This document shows, in pieces, positions 54,201 through 60,749 of a stretch of 64,000 nucleotides of DNA. The translations under genes and the position numbers were made by a program. The DNA is taken from NCBI GenBank assembly GCA_035714365.1, contig DASTMB010000023.1, positions 1-64,000 on the forward strand, given 5' to 3'. The stretch is from Mycobacteriales bacterium (lineage in GTDB: Bacteria > Actinomycetota > Actinomycetes > BP-191). The first letter of the stretch is position 1, and each line of letters opens with the position of its first letter. The notes below the pieces were generated by a model. The model saw only the letters and a program-made list of their open reading frames with translations. It was not told the origin of the DNA and did not search any database.

Positions 54201-55001
54201 GCCGGCCCGCGCCCGCGCGGTGTCACCCGTCGCCAGGCGCAGCGGCAGGTCGTAGACAGGGGTCCCCGCCGGGCGCTGGTGCAGGACGAGGCTCTGCTCG
54301 TAGCCGTAGCGCAGCGCGCGGACGACGAGGTCGGTGCCCGGGCGCACCTCGGGGTACGTCGCCGTCGCCCCGCTGACGTGCGGCTCGGGCAGGACTTCGG
54401 GCCAGAGCAGCGTGACGGAGTGCGCGCCGCGGCCGAGGGTCAGCAGGTCGCGGTCACCGCCCCCCGACACCGTGAGGTTGCCGACGATCGCCGCGGCCGC
54501 GTACCGGCCGCCGCGCCGGACCAGCGTCGGGTCGACGTCCGCCCAGCCGTTGCCGCGCATGACGCGCGTCGGCCCGGAGGTCAGCTCGACCGTCGTCGTG
54601 CCGTCGGGGTTCGCGAACGTCGTCGACCGCTCGGTGAGGTCGTCCTCGACCAGGACGCGCTGCCCGCTGTCGCGAGCGAGCACCTCCGCGTCCGCGCGGG
54701 TGCGCCGCGTCTCCGCGTGCGTGGCCCACGACGGCGCGCCCGTGTCGGACGCCGCCCGGCCGGTCGGCACCGGCGCGGTCGCGGCTGCCGGCGCCGGGGC
54801 GTCCGGGTGCGTGACGCTGCTGGCCGGGCGGGCCTGCGGCGTCAGGAACGACGGGTCGGGATCGGCGGGGGCGTCGTTCCCGGTCCCCTCCGTGCCGGCG
54901 TAGGCGAGCGGCTGCAGACCGGCCGCGACGAGCGCGACGGCGGTGAGAGCGGAGGCGGCGAGGTGGGCGGACCCGCGCGAACGAGCACCGAAAAAAGCCA
55001 T
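45204..55001 (-). CDS. Giant secreted YD/RHS-repeat protein with HExxH C-terminal tip
   Basis: 3265 residues from ATG 55001 (TTG 55010 is an alternative; neither has a strong ribosome-binding site). Signal peptide to about residue 37. DNRLRE-type beta module (ELRVGTHNSGSNILRSYLTFG, about 355-500), three fibronectin type III domains (about 625-910; each near PxxVTATAGD..SWTPP), and a DUF11-like domain (VRFTVTVTNTQTQANH, about 935-1055). A long YD-repeat shell spans about 1080-2900. The RHS core is DGTGSVGLVTNASGGVLCTARYD to YGYVNGDPINYADPNGH (about 2900-3014). The 250-residue tip has a Pro-rich linker, many Cys, and KHEMVHIGQWEKYG with H-E-M-V-H zinc-peptidase motif (about 3219). Secreted toxin or predation protein by analogy. 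Confidence 0.88.
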   Translation of the reverse strand: MAFFGARSRGSAHLAASALTAVALVAAGLQPLAYAGTEGTGNDAPADPDPSFLTPQARPASSVTHPDAPAPAAATAPVPTGRAASDTGAPSWATHAETRRTRADAEVLARDSGQRVLVEDDLTERSTTFANPDGTTTVELTSGPTRVMRGNGWADVDPTLVRRGGRYAAAAIVGNLTVSGGGDRDLLTLGRGAHSVTLLWPEVLPEPHVSGATATYPEVRPGTDLVVRALRYGYEQSLVLHQRPAGTPVYDLPLRLATGDTARARAGGGIELVDHSGAVVGMLPQAVMFDAVRDPRADEPTNKVLVPTTLVETADGTAIRYAPDAAFLAGATYPVTIDPPATLGIVSDTDVDMGYPTTPYAGSTELRVGTHNSGSNILRSYLTFGTSAIADKHIVSATLKVYNFHSWSCSGRELRVLRSTGVTNASTTWSNMPYATSTAYDLPYPSFAYGYAQTSTCSARTASIDATELVQAWADLGASSSALQLKAGDEYDNYGWKKFYSGNAGSGDPVVAVTFNSIPVVSSRSPLTGATVNDLTPGLSGVVSDADGGTMTAWFYVKNSAGAWVTNGAQRTGAAGSRITYTVESGKLQDGQTYTWSMRGCDATDCSDVTTYIPFTVNYGPPGAPATVTATAGDATTSVSWTPPTDNGGTAVTGYKCQLFRSDGLAYTAVVVDDLVRSCTDSTVANGTSYYWRVSAINAAGTGTYRQSATVTASRLPDAPQNVAATAGNQTSGVTWSPPSSDGGSAVLDYTARLYAVGNATAVYTSPAVGVAAPRTASASGLTNGQAYYWTVTARNSRGSGAAGTSNTVTPAGPSGAPGNVTATEHERTEDLVQDPANPPASASVTVAWSAPTSNGGAAILEYLVQAYAMPANTPVLAQPVSACGLCTSAEVAGLRPGGRYVFGVVARNVAGSSTEGRSGESLMHLAARVAKTVTDTAATPVVNDPATGRPLAGRGDAVRFTVTVTNTQTQANHVNSVVDTLPAGVSVSGVVSVDGQPCAAGCSVDGSTLTLGGGYDLAAGAGRSYSYVAVLAGSERDCVVNAVNHAVARGPFGLNEAGAATTTCGSALGLEAWWSYLTSDVAAQSSASVNVANGNLVVQANDSTPIQAHGHLAYSLRRSYNSQDPAALTLPGSLGAGWTFNVGQTSDLAAAGVTATGLHVPRVGDVVSQLAEPLGLTLVDRDGTRHLFRPKVGLPALSVAGLTGPGAALAPSALTAPSGASLCVDVAYQAPAGVHLGLWRYVAVGNQTGMGACENLAQRGPVIVGYAAMRPDRLRTEYNAVGQLVEMRDGAGVALRYAYDAPVAPDLLGTLHLVYEPRSCTPVGFAAPGCRRLSFSYATGSTTVTDSANRATRYESAHPTVTGLPGAVAVLHKVVNPEETAGRGSDHVTYSYQGDSDTSFGPTSCGGSLLQMCSATDARGNRTTFHYDTAGSVAAKLSALGRIDSITDRRGTVTTVAYPAADRTVTVRGGTQQRTFGAIDEYGRTGQVVDGPVGDATQPAYAALHLTTRTWDGTTSCTQPAGTRDNNLCRQVRSGSANTGSSGEATPDEDASYLYDEQGQTLRERRVQSTDPAGPGALDATFGYRTQQVGAGSAGALSTVLATDTPAGGGTVTGVRPSLAGTTTLYTVSDRTQAVTPRGNAAGAAFARYRTEWVVDADEAKTPGAVPAAGACPERTATTANTGLVCAEKVPYGAEGATTVATTAYGYDAFGQKLTKRTPRNGVYEYLYFGDSEQDLSSYVSAGGWLKAVTDPHGTFVAFGYDRAGNVVRAWDRDATGATSYSPATFPAGGTVGGYAETRYADGTFADAVTRPWRFTRWQVTPTGDVTRTFVDGNGNVERLVPPRGNGATTSAYDTVMTFDEDGHPRTARRGEDIANDVDVAFTYDAFGNLVSQSDQSGTPSVYRYDLVNRRTGTIALRGAFPASAADVPPACRQTTSADTAFGTGKLVCETTTAYDTVDNVVATVDADGQGATSVYDAQHRRTATTTRRSATVTLRAANRYDADGHVLTACNPRQIGPCTATSVDATHTAYDVAGRAVSTTTYRTAGQPLTSRMTYDASGNAVTIADPRQDLEPGDHTVNQTFDALDRRTVVDVPRAGVTTYQYSASGDVVGVVAPGATGDNVGSGGAGRAVRVVGSTYDASHRVLDTVQALQVASADPAGDPAAVRAATLTATPDETAQTNLRTRSVYDRDGSVLATFAPRAFVGTALSTPDRRFMLRTQYDDSGRPEVQWSPRADGKVADDLTDDATQAAQCPVGAGPGGDLGYPSGTHLCTSTMSYDVDGHATQVTQPSAAGDTTPRRIVYAYTEDNLVRETKAPNPAADGTLVAVSTVVHDGTGRPVKSTNALGQVTLMTYTSDGLTKSVRGPDGATVTHETTFEYDAAGNRTKEVTPRASANDAPFTETEYYSDNRVKAVYAGGNNGVRGDVVTSYVYDASGNPVAVTSPSANAHDLNNAAGVATTNTFTPDNLVLSSVQPVVVDGTGATQSRVTTYAYDAAGRKSSVDVDLTGSPAVDGAPQTFAYYPTGRLRTETGRGGTDSVTRRYDADGALTEATSTTAGVSRVTSASYYLDGLPREVVSEGRVTAYAYDGSGGRTALGEGDDPGSLAVTRYAVGDAGLATSMTSAESGSVDWGYDALGHRITEGRAGGRTQVWVYGNDATLTRTGIASSATLAEQVRSGSADADLAAFSYTYDELRRQKTQSFYGTSAASPVGDVAASSPVTYSYAYDAAGRLSSFADARGTRTVAFDHDGNRTDYGVGTQPDATHFTYRADDSIATSATGVVTRAYTYDAPFGGVTDDGCAAYSYDGLDRLTLVDAPTAPGAGCSTGDVSYAYDGLDRQARRTAGGTTVRLEYDGTGQTVLRQTGAAAGDLHHTLDASGSLVTARRGTGTVEHLAEDGTGSVGLVTNASGGVLCTARYDAYGSPDGNGPVAPSGSCNSGSVENDAFYRGSRKDTTTGQYQLGSRTYDPAKAAFLTPDSYRGGPSAQNLGVGVDPLSRNTYGYVNGDPINYADPNGHYRCVILDEDEGCIAPADDTRAGRRQARADGARHKAMNEWIRSHPVPHPEPGPSPTPPDPGPFVWNIPLCDAECERILNEEAALVGCVDTECLVRLRDEIAPVVAEKLYERQRETEEAISMANAPGDHMSKGTPSPIADAIFKRVANLSGDPRVCGRSEQYDLKVYCIDHASPFPANAKNADAVTLGHYIFCIDVCKGKLLKHEMVHIGQWEKYGDGFGPIYVKESARHGSLCDNVYERPAYEMNNPC

Positions 55002-55061
55002 GTGAAACAAGACCCCGTCAGGGTGAAAATCGTGCAGAAGGTGCGATAACTACTCGACCAT

Positions 55062-55106
55062 GTCATGTGGCGCAGTTCGGCACATGACGGCGAATGGCCA
55101 TTTGCC
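55062..55106. promoter_or_regulatory. Two adjacent palindromes in the RHS/GGDEF divergent region
   Basis: GTCATGTG (55062-55069) and CACATGAC (55081-55088) form a perfect 8-bp inverted repeat with 11-bp spacer. Immediately next is the near-perfect palindrome GGCGAATGG-CCATTTGCC (55089-55106, one mismatch). They lie 60 to 105 bases upstream of the giant gene, where a repressor or activator would act. The rest of 55107-55370 is GC-rich without a recognisable element. Confidence 0.45.
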
Positions 55107-55370
55107 GGACCAATTATGACCAGCCGGGCGCACAAAGCCTGGAAAGGCTGTCCGCCGGGGTGTCCGCGCAGGTCGCCGGGGCAACCCCGGTGCGGGCGGG
55201 CGACGGGTCGCCGCTCGGGACGGCGTTCGCGCGTCCGTAGCACGTCCGGGCAATTGGCGCGCGGCGGCGGGCACCGTGGGAAAACCACCCGAAACGACCA
55301 CTGACGGCGGGACCTTCCACCCCGCACAGTGGAGGGAACGCCCTTCCACCAGTGCGCGGGGGAACGACAC

Positions 55371-56258
55371 ATGGCAGACCCGGTCAGCCCGGACCGCCTC
55401 GGCCCGGCGGTGCATGCCGCCCGGCGCGAGCGCGAGTCGCGGGCGGACGCGCGCCCGCGGGCGCGGGCCTTCGGCGCGCCCGACGGCGCCGACGACCCGG
55501 ACGGCCAGGCCACGGTGCTCGCCGCGACGCGCGCGCTGCTGCTCGCGGAGACGCGCCGGGACGTGACCCGCATCCTGGCGGACGCGATCCACGACCTCGG
55601 CGGTGCGATCGTGCCCGCGCGCCTCGCGGCGGGGTCGGCGCTGCCGGTCGACGTGTCCCTCGGCGCGGGCGAGCCGCGGGTCGTGGCGGTGGACCCGATG
55701 TCGCCCGCCGCGTCGCGCCTCGCGACGCAGCTGCCGACGCTGGTCGAGGACGCGCTGGTGGCCGCCGCGCGTTGCGACGTCCTCGACCGCGAACGCCGCC
55801 GCGCGTCCGTCGACGCGCTGACCGGCGTCGCGACGCGCACGGAGATCGGGCCGCGGCTCGGCACGGCGCGTGAGGGTGACGTGGTGTGCGTGCTCGACCT
55901 CGACGGCTTCAAGGCGCTCAACGACACCGCCGGTCACGCCGCGGGCGACGACGCGTTGCGGGCGTTCGGCGAGCTGCTGCGCGCGTCGATGCGCGAGAGC
56001 GACTTCTGCGGGCGGTACGGCGGCGACGAGTTCATCGTGCTGACGCCCGCACCGCTCGCGACCGTCCACGACCGGATGTGCGTCCTCGCCGGCGAGTGGG
56101 CGCGGCTGCCCGGGCACGGCACCACGGTCTCCGTCGGCGTCGCCGTCGTCGGCCGGGACGGCGCGCCGGCGGCGGTCGACGCCGCCGACCGCGCGATGTA
56201 CCGCGCGAAGCGAGGCGGCGCACCGCGCGTCGTGATCGACGACGGGAGCGCCCCATGA
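55371..56258 (+). CDS. Diguanylate cyclase (GGDEF), soluble
   Basis: 295 residues from ATG 55371 (GGGGG about 10 bases upstream). An N-terminal Arg/Asp-rich tail and a GAF-like region (about 45-145: ALLLAETRRDVTRILADAIHDL and VVAVDPMSPAASR) precede a GGDEF domain: DALTGVATRTEIGPRL, VCVLDLDGFKALNDTAGHAAGDDALR, and RESDFCGRYGGDEFIVL. The active-site GGDEF is intact and an RxxD inhibitory site lies five residues before it, so it should make c-di-GMP and be product-inhibited. No membrane segment. Coupled by ATGA to a B12-binding protein. Confidence 0.88.
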   Translation: MADPVSPDRLGPAVHAARRERESRADARPRARAFGAPDGADDPDGQATVLAATRALLLAETRRDVTRILADAIHDLGGAIVPARLAAGSALPVDVSLGAGEPRVVAVDPMSPAASRLATQLPTLVEDALVAAARCDVLDRERRRASVDALTGVATRTEIGPRLGTAREGDVVCVLDLDGFKALNDTAGHAAGDDALRAFGELLRASMRESDFCGRYGGDEFIVLTPAPLATVHDRMCVLAGEWARLPGHGTTVSVGVAVVGRDGAPAAVDAADRAMYRAKRGGAPRVVIDDGSAP

Positions 56259-57301
56259 CCTACGACGCCTACTTCGCCGCGGTCGCCCGCGCCGACGCCG
56301 CCCGCGCGGTGGAGGCCGTGGACGACGCCGTGGCACGCGGGGAGTCCGTGCGCTCGCTGGTCCGCGACGTGGTCGCGCGCGGGCAGGCGGACGCGGGCCG
56401 GCTGTGGTTCGAGGGCAGGTGGACGGTCGCCGACGAGCACGCCGCCACGGCCGTCGCGGAGCAGGCCCTGACGGTGCTGGCGCCGCCGCGGGCGCCGTCG
56501 CCGGGCGCGGCGCGCGTGGTGCTGGCCTGCGCGGAGGGGGAGTGGCACACGTTCCCGGCGCGGCTCGCGGCGACGCTGGCGCGGACGCCCGCGCTCGACG
56601 TGCTCGTGGTGGGCGGCAGCGTCCCCGCGGACCACCTGGCGCGGCACCTGCGCGCGACGCGGCCCGCCGCGCTCGCCCTGTCGTGCACGCTCCCGACCAA
56701 CCTCATCGGGGCCGCGCGCAGCATCGCGGCGGCGCACGCGGAGGGCGTTCCGGTGGTGGTCGGCGGCGCCGCCTGGGGCCGCGGCCAGCGCCGCGCCGAC
56801 CGGCTCGGCGCGGACCTGCGCCTGGACGACCCGGGCCGCCTCGCCGACGCGGTGGCGACGCTCGACCCGAACGCCGTCGCCGACCCGTGCGAGGTACCGG
56901 TGGAGGCGCTGCTCCTCGACGCGCCGCCGCACGAGGTGCTGCTGCTCGCGCTGGAACGCCAGTGCGCCGCGAACCCGTGGCTGCGCACGATGACGCCGTA
57001 CCAGCGGCACCGGACCCTCGAGGACCTCGGCTGGCTGGCGCGCCACGCCGCCGCGGCCCTCGCGTGCGACGACCCGACGATCCTGCGCGACCTGATCGAG
57101 TGGCTGCTGGCCCTGCTCTCGCCGCGCGGCGTCCCCGCCGCCGCGGTGATCGACTCCTGCTACTTCCTCGCCGACGCGGTCGAGCCCGAGTCGCCGCACG
57201 GCGCGGACCTGCTGCGCGGGGAGGCCGACGGCGCGCACCGGCGGCTGCTCGTGCCCGAGCAGTCCGCGCCGGAGCCGGACCGGAGCCGGACCCGTGACTG
57301 A
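56255..57301 (+). CDS. Cobalamin-binding protein, CarH/MerR-sensor-like without DNA-binding domain
   Basis: 348 residues. A helical cap (about 1-85) contains LWFEGRWTVADEHAATAVAE, matching the W-x-x-G-x-x-T-V-A-x-E-H pattern of CarH-type B12 photoreceptors. The B12-binding Rossmann domain follows (ACAEGEWHTFPARLAATLA with the likely cobalt-ligating His; LVVGGSVPADHLARHLRAT; LALSCTLPTNL; VVVGGAAWG). A further C-terminal helical domain (about 225-348: LLALERQCAANPWLRTMTPY) is not typical of CarH. With no HTH, it probably signals by protein contact, and coupling to the diguanylate cyclase suggests the target. Confidence 0.82.
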   Translation: MTYDAYFAAVARADAARAVEAVDDAVARGESVRSLVRDVVARGQADAGRLWFEGRWTVADEHAATAVAEQALTVLAPPRAPSPGAARVVLACAEGEWHTFPARLAATLARTPALDVLVVGGSVPADHLARHLRATRPAALALSCTLPTNLIGAARSIAAAHAEGVPVVVGGAAWGRGQRRADRLGADLRLDDPGRLADAVATLDPNAVADPCEVPVEALLLDAPPHEVLLLALERQCAANPWLRTMTPYQRHRTLEDLGWLARHAAAALACDDPTILRDLIEWLLALLSPRGVPAAAVIDSCYFLADAVEPESPHGADLLRGEADGAHRRLLVPEQSAPEPDRSRTRD

Positions 57302-57599
57302 CGCCTTCGTGGTCGTGAGCGAGCTCGCGGTCGACCCGGCCGGCGCGGAGGCGCTGGAGGGCGCGTTCCGCGACCGGCTGCGGCTCGCCGAGTCGCATCC
57401 CGGGTTCCGCCGCCTCGAGGTGTGGCGGGACGAGCGCGGCGGCGGCGCCTACGCGATGGTCACCTGGTGGGACGACGAGGACTCGTTCCGCGCGTACCTG
57501 CGCTCGCCCGCGCATGCCGCGTCGCACGCGCGGGTGCCGGTCGCTCCGGCGAAGGCCCGCGGCGTCGGCCTGCGCCGGTACCGCCGCGTAGCGGAGTAG
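57294..57599 (+). CDS. Antibiotic biosynthesis monooxygenase (ABM)-fold protein
   Basis: 101 residues from GTG 57294, overlapping the previous gene by 8 bases. It has the dimeric alpha/beta-barrel ABM pattern: FVVVSELAVDPAGAEALEGAF, ESHPGFRRLEVWRDER, YAMVTWWDDEDSFRAYLRSPAH. Such small domains include heme-degrading and quinone-forming monooxygenases; conserved residues are too few to predict a reaction. Third gene of the cyclase-B12 operon. Confidence 0.8.
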   Translation: MTDAFVVVSELAVDPAGAEALEGAFRDRLRLAESHPGFRRLEVWRDERGGGAYAMVTWWDDEDSFRAYLRSPAHAASHARVPVAPAKARGVGLRRYRRVAE

Positions 57600-57617
57600 C
57601 GCCGCCGGTCACGGTCG

Positions 57618-58259
57618 TCACGGCAGCAACGCCTCCTTGAGCCGCGCGGCGAGCCACGCCTCGTAGCGCGCGGCCGACCAGCGGGACCGGTGGCGCAGCA
57701 GCGAGTACACATGTGGCGACAGGAGCGTCGCGAGCACGTCGCCGGCCTCGGCGTCGGACACGCCCTCGCGGAGCGCGCCGTGCCGGTGCAGCGCGGAGGC
57801 GACGTCGCCCATGTTGCGGCGCATGGTGGCGGCCGCCTGGCGGTCGAGCCGCCGCATGTCGGGGTCGGCGCCGGCCGACTCGACGGCGGTCATCATCAAC
57901 GCCCCGGCGCGTTCCATGACCGCGCGGGTGCGGACGGCGACGGCGTCGAGGACGGCGGCGCCGTCGGACTCGGCGAGCAACGCGGCGTACTCCGGCCGGT
58001 CCCGCAGCGGCACGGGCCGCTCGTCGCCCGCGGTCGCGACGCCGAGCACCTCCTGGAACAACGCGAGCTTGGTCGGGAACGCCGCGAACACGGTCCGCTC
58101 GGCGACGCCCGCCGCCGCGGCGATCTCGCGAACGCTCGCGGCGGTGTAGCCGACGCGGAGGAACAGCTCCTCGGCGGCGGCGCGGATGAGCCGCCGCGTC
58201 CGCAACGCCTGCTCGGCCCGGAGCCGCGACTGGTACGGCCGCTTGACGACATCGCTCAT
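57618..58259 (-). CDS. TetR/AcrR-family transcriptional regulator
   Basis: 213 residues from ATG 58259. The N-terminal HTH is typical: LIRAAAEELFLRVGYTAASVREIAAAAGVAERTVFAAFPTKLALFQEVL (about 25-72). The C-terminal ligand domain is TetR_C-like (LRDRPEYAALLAESDG, ALMMTAVESAGADPDMRRLD). Divergent from the VOC gene, with a TGCAG-N5-CTGCA palindrome between; likely an autoregulator that also controls that gene. Confidence 0.88.
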   Translation of the reverse strand: MSDVVKRPYQSRLRAEQALRTRRLIRAAAEELFLRVGYTAASVREIAAAAGVAERTVFAAFPTKLALFQEVLGVATAGDERPVPLRDRPEYAALLAESDGAAVLDAVAVRTRAVMERAGALMMTAVESAGADPDMRRLDRQAAATMRRNMGDVASALHRHGALREGVSDAEAGDVLATLLSPHVYSLLRHRSRWSAARYEAWLAARLKEALLP

Positions 58260-58283
58260 GTCGTGCAGCCTATCAGAATCCAA

Positions 58284-58298
58284 TGCAGAACTACTGCA
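58284..58298. promoter_or_regulatory. Palindrome in the TetR/VOC divergent promoter
   Basis: TGCAG-N5-CTGCA is a short perfect palindrome in the 66-base gap between the divergent starts, the normal position for a TetR operator. It is shorter than most TetR sites, so further degenerate bases probably contribute. Confidence 0.45.
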
Positions 58299-58325
58299 AC
58301 AAAGAGCGAGTGAGGAGCGGGTGGC

Positions 58326-58730
58326 ATGGCGACGGAGCGAGCGGTGCTCGACGGGATCCACCACGTGAAGATCCCGGTCACGGACCTGGTGCGCAGCAGG
58401 GAGTGGTACGAGCGGGTGCTGGGCTACGAGGTGACGATGGAGTTCCGCGACGACGACGGGGTCGTGCGCGGGGTGGGCGGCCAGCCGCCGGGGCTGGGCG
58501 AGGCGGGGCTGGCGCTGCGCCAGGAGCCGGGGGCCGCGACGGGGCTGTCGGGGTTCGACCCGATCGCGTTCGGCGTGAGCGACCGCGAGTCCATCGACCG
58601 GTGGGTCGCGCAGCTCGACGCCGAGGGCGTGGCGCACTCGCCGGTGATCCGGGCGAGGATCGGCTGGGTGGTGTCGTTCCACGACCCGGACGGCGTGGAG
58701 CTGCGCCTCTACAGCCGGTCGCTCGACTGA
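58326..58730 (+). CDS. VOC-superfamily (glyoxalase/dioxygenase-like) protein
   Basis: 134 residues from ATG 58326 (GAGGAG nine bases upstream). One VOC module: GIHHVKIPVTDLVRSREWYERVLGYEVTMEF with first metal His, and WVVSFHDPDGVELRLYSRS with the H-D-P-D-G-V-E-L end motif holding the last metal ligand. The reaction (isomerase, dioxygenase or resistance binding) is not predictable. Divergently controlled with the TetR gene, which suggests induction by a small molecule. Confidence 0.85.
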   Translation: MATERAVLDGIHHVKIPVTDLVRSREWYERVLGYEVTMEFRDDDGVVRGVGGQPPGLGEAGLALRQEPGAATGLSGFDPIAFGVSDRESIDRWVAQLDAEGVAHSPVIRARIGWVVSFHDPDGVELRLYSRSLD

Positions 58731-58905
58731 TGGGGGTGGCCGGCCGCGTGGTGGCGGCGGTGCTGCGGTCGCCGCTGCGGTGGTTCCTGCCGGGGGTGCC
58801 GGCGGCGCCGTTCGCGTCGCGGCTTCCCTTCCGGTACTACCAGCGAGTAACTTGCGACGGGCTCGACCGGAACGTCCCCTACCGTCCGATTCGAGGAGCA
58901 CACTC

Positions 58906-60639
58906 GTGCGCCGTCTGCTCGCCTGGTCACTGCTCGTCGTCGCCGCCGCGGTACCGCTCACGGCTCGCGCCCACGAGGCCAACTACCCGGTAGTCCTGAT
59001 CCCCGGCTGGCACGGCCAGGGCGGGGGCTTCAACGAGATGATCCCCAAGCTCCAGGCGCAGGGCTTCACCGTCCTCGACTTCGACCCGGCGACGCCGGGC
59101 GTGCAGGCGATGAGCTACGCGCCGACCGCGTCCGGCCAGCACATCTCCTACGTCGCCGGGAAGATCGTCGAGGAGAAGATCAAGAGCGCGCTCACGGCCA
59201 ACGGCTACGACGCGGCGACGCAGAAGATCGACATCGTCGCCCACTCGATGGGCGGGCTGGTGTCGCGGTTCCTCATCGAGAAGCCCGGCGCGGACGTCGA
59301 CTACTGGTCGAGCACGACCGGCTGGTACGGCGACGGCGTCGCCGACGTGGACTCGAGCTGGGCCGCGCGGGTGGACGACCTCGTCATGCTCGGCACGCCG
59401 AACCACGGCACGTGGGAGGGCTGGGTGCCCGGCACCCTCGGCGGCTTCGCGAGCTGGAACGCGACCGGCGGCGACATGGCGCCGGGCTCGCGGTTCCTCA
59501 CGAACATGGGGTACGCGGAGAAGGCCGGCGAGTACTACACGGCGATCGGCGGTGACCCGTCGTACCTCCAGTGGCTCCAGTACGACTACAGCGGCGACGG
59601 GATCAAGCACGGCTTCGACGGCGTGGTCCCGGCCGAGTCGCCGTACGTGACGGGCGCCGACTTCTCGCTCTCGCCGGTGCACCACGGCGAGCTGCTGACC
59701 GGCGACCACGCGCTCGACCTGGTGATCCAGGCGCTGGACTACACGTCGGCGCAGACCGGCACGGGCGCGGCCAACCTGGCGGGCACGGCGACGTTGCGGC
59801 TGGAGTACGCGCAGATCGTGCAGGACCACGACGGCGGCACGACCGACGAGTTCCGCTTCGACGTGTGGGTCGACCCCGACGGCAACAACGACGGGTACCA
59901 GTACGTGTCCACCATCGCCTACGACAGGGACGGGCCGTTCACGCAGAGCTGGGGCAACGCGGGCCCGCTCTCGGCGGGCGTCAACCTGCCGGGCACCAGC
60001 CCGCGCGCGGACGTGAAGCTCGTGGTCTGGGAGTCCGACACCGGCGGCGCGCGGGAGGCGGTGTCGACGGTCTACTTCACCGACCTGATGCTCTCCGACG
60101 ACCTCGACGGCCAGGACTACTACACGAAGACCGCGCCCGACGCGAAGGGCGGCACGAACACGTTCCGCCTGTCGATGAACGGCGCGACGAGCGACGTGAG
60201 CGACACCCGGCTGGTGACGTTCGGCTTCGACAAGGCCTATGTGAAGGACATCCTGGAGCCGTGGGGGCAGACGTACGCGGAGGCGGAGTTCAACCTGACG
60301 GCCGGCCGTGACGGCTTCGCCGGGACGGTCTACCGCGGCTCGCCGGAGACGTCGTCGTACAGCCGCGCCGCGAACACCTACGTGGACATCGGCACGAACG
60401 CGATGGACAACGGCGTGGTGCAGAGCGAGGTCGTCTACAAGGGCCGGATGCTGAACTCCTCGACCTGGCGGTTCGACGCCGAGTACTTCGACGACGACGG
60501 CGGCTGGTCGTCGCGCGACTCGGGCGGGAAGTACGCGAACACCGGGACGGTCTCGGCGCTGCCCGCCGGGCGGGTCAACCGGTCCGCGACCTCGCTCGGC
60601 GCGTGGAACCTCTACTGGTACACGGTCGTCGACGGGTAG
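58906..60639 (+). CDS. Secreted lipase/esterase (alpha/beta hydrolase) with beta-type C-terminal region
   Basis: 577 residues from GTG 58906 (GAGGAG nine bases upstream). Signal peptide (LLAWSLLVVAAAVPLTARA, cleavage about 22). The lipase domain begins NYPVVLIPGWHGQGGGFNEM (oxyanion loop) and has the nucleophile elbow DIVAHSMGGLVSRF (A-H-S-M-G-G), with LVMLGTPNHG following and HHGELLTGDHALDLVI near its end (probable catalytic His). After about residue 285 a beta-rich region of 290 residues (ATLRLEYAQIVQDHDGGTTD; VKLVVWESDTGGAR) is likely for substrate or surface binding. About 175 bases separate it from the VOC gene. Confidence 0.85.
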   Translation: MRRLLAWSLLVVAAAVPLTARAHEANYPVVLIPGWHGQGGGFNEMIPKLQAQGFTVLDFDPATPGVQAMSYAPTASGQHISYVAGKIVEEKIKSALTANGYDAATQKIDIVAHSMGGLVSRFLIEKPGADVDYWSSTTGWYGDGVADVDSSWAARVDDLVMLGTPNHGTWEGWVPGTLGGFASWNATGGDMAPGSRFLTNMGYAEKAGEYYTAIGGDPSYLQWLQYDYSGDGIKHGFDGVVPAESPYVTGADFSLSPVHHGELLTGDHALDLVIQALDYTSAQTGTGAANLAGTATLRLEYAQIVQDHDGGTTDEFRFDVWVDPDGNNDGYQYVSTIAYDRDGPFTQSWGNAGPLSAGVNLPGTSPRADVKLVVWESDTGGAREAVSTVYFTDLMLSDDLDGQDYYTKTAPDAKGGTNTFRLSMNGATSDVSDTRLVTFGFDKAYVKDILEPWGQTYAEAEFNLTAGRDGFAGTVYRGSPETSSYSRAANTYVDIGTNAMDNGVVQSEVVYKGRMLNSSTWRFDAEYFDDDGGWSSRDSGGKYANTGTVSALPAGRVNRSATSLGAWNLYWYTVVDG

Positions 60640-60691
60640 CCCGCGACCGGGCGCTACCGTCGGGGGAGTGAACCGCCGGGCGCCGGGGTAT

Positions 60692-60733
60692 CGCGAACGG
60701 ACCGGCGCCCGCCTCGGGGCCGGTCCGTTCGCG
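60692..60733 (+). terminator. Intrinsic-type hairpin after the lipase gene
   Basis: CGCGAACGGACCGGC (60692-60706) and its perfect complement (60719-60733) form a 15-bp stem with a 12-base loop, 53 bases after the lipase stop and 17 before the next start. It has no U-tract, as is common for actinobacterial hairpin terminators. Confidence 0.7.
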
Positions 60734-60749
60734 TGATCGGGAGCCGACC

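Noticed and set aside
48570-55049. A 2159-codon open frame on the plus strand opposite the giant YD gene
   Set aside because: It is a GC-skewed antisense shadow: the protein is Arg/Val/Ala-rich with no domains, while the minus strand has signal peptide, FnIII, YD repeats and RHS core.
55011-55370. A c-di-GMP or c-di-AMP riboswitch before the cyclase or the giant gene
   Set aside because: Isolated GCACAAAGCC-like text is present but the ordered conserved blocks of either class cannot be assembled.
58730-58993. A small gene between VOC and lipase (ATG 58730)
   Set aside because: It starts without a ribosome-binding site, runs into the lipase in another frame and becomes Ser/Arg-rich; the lipase GTG 58906 has a good site.
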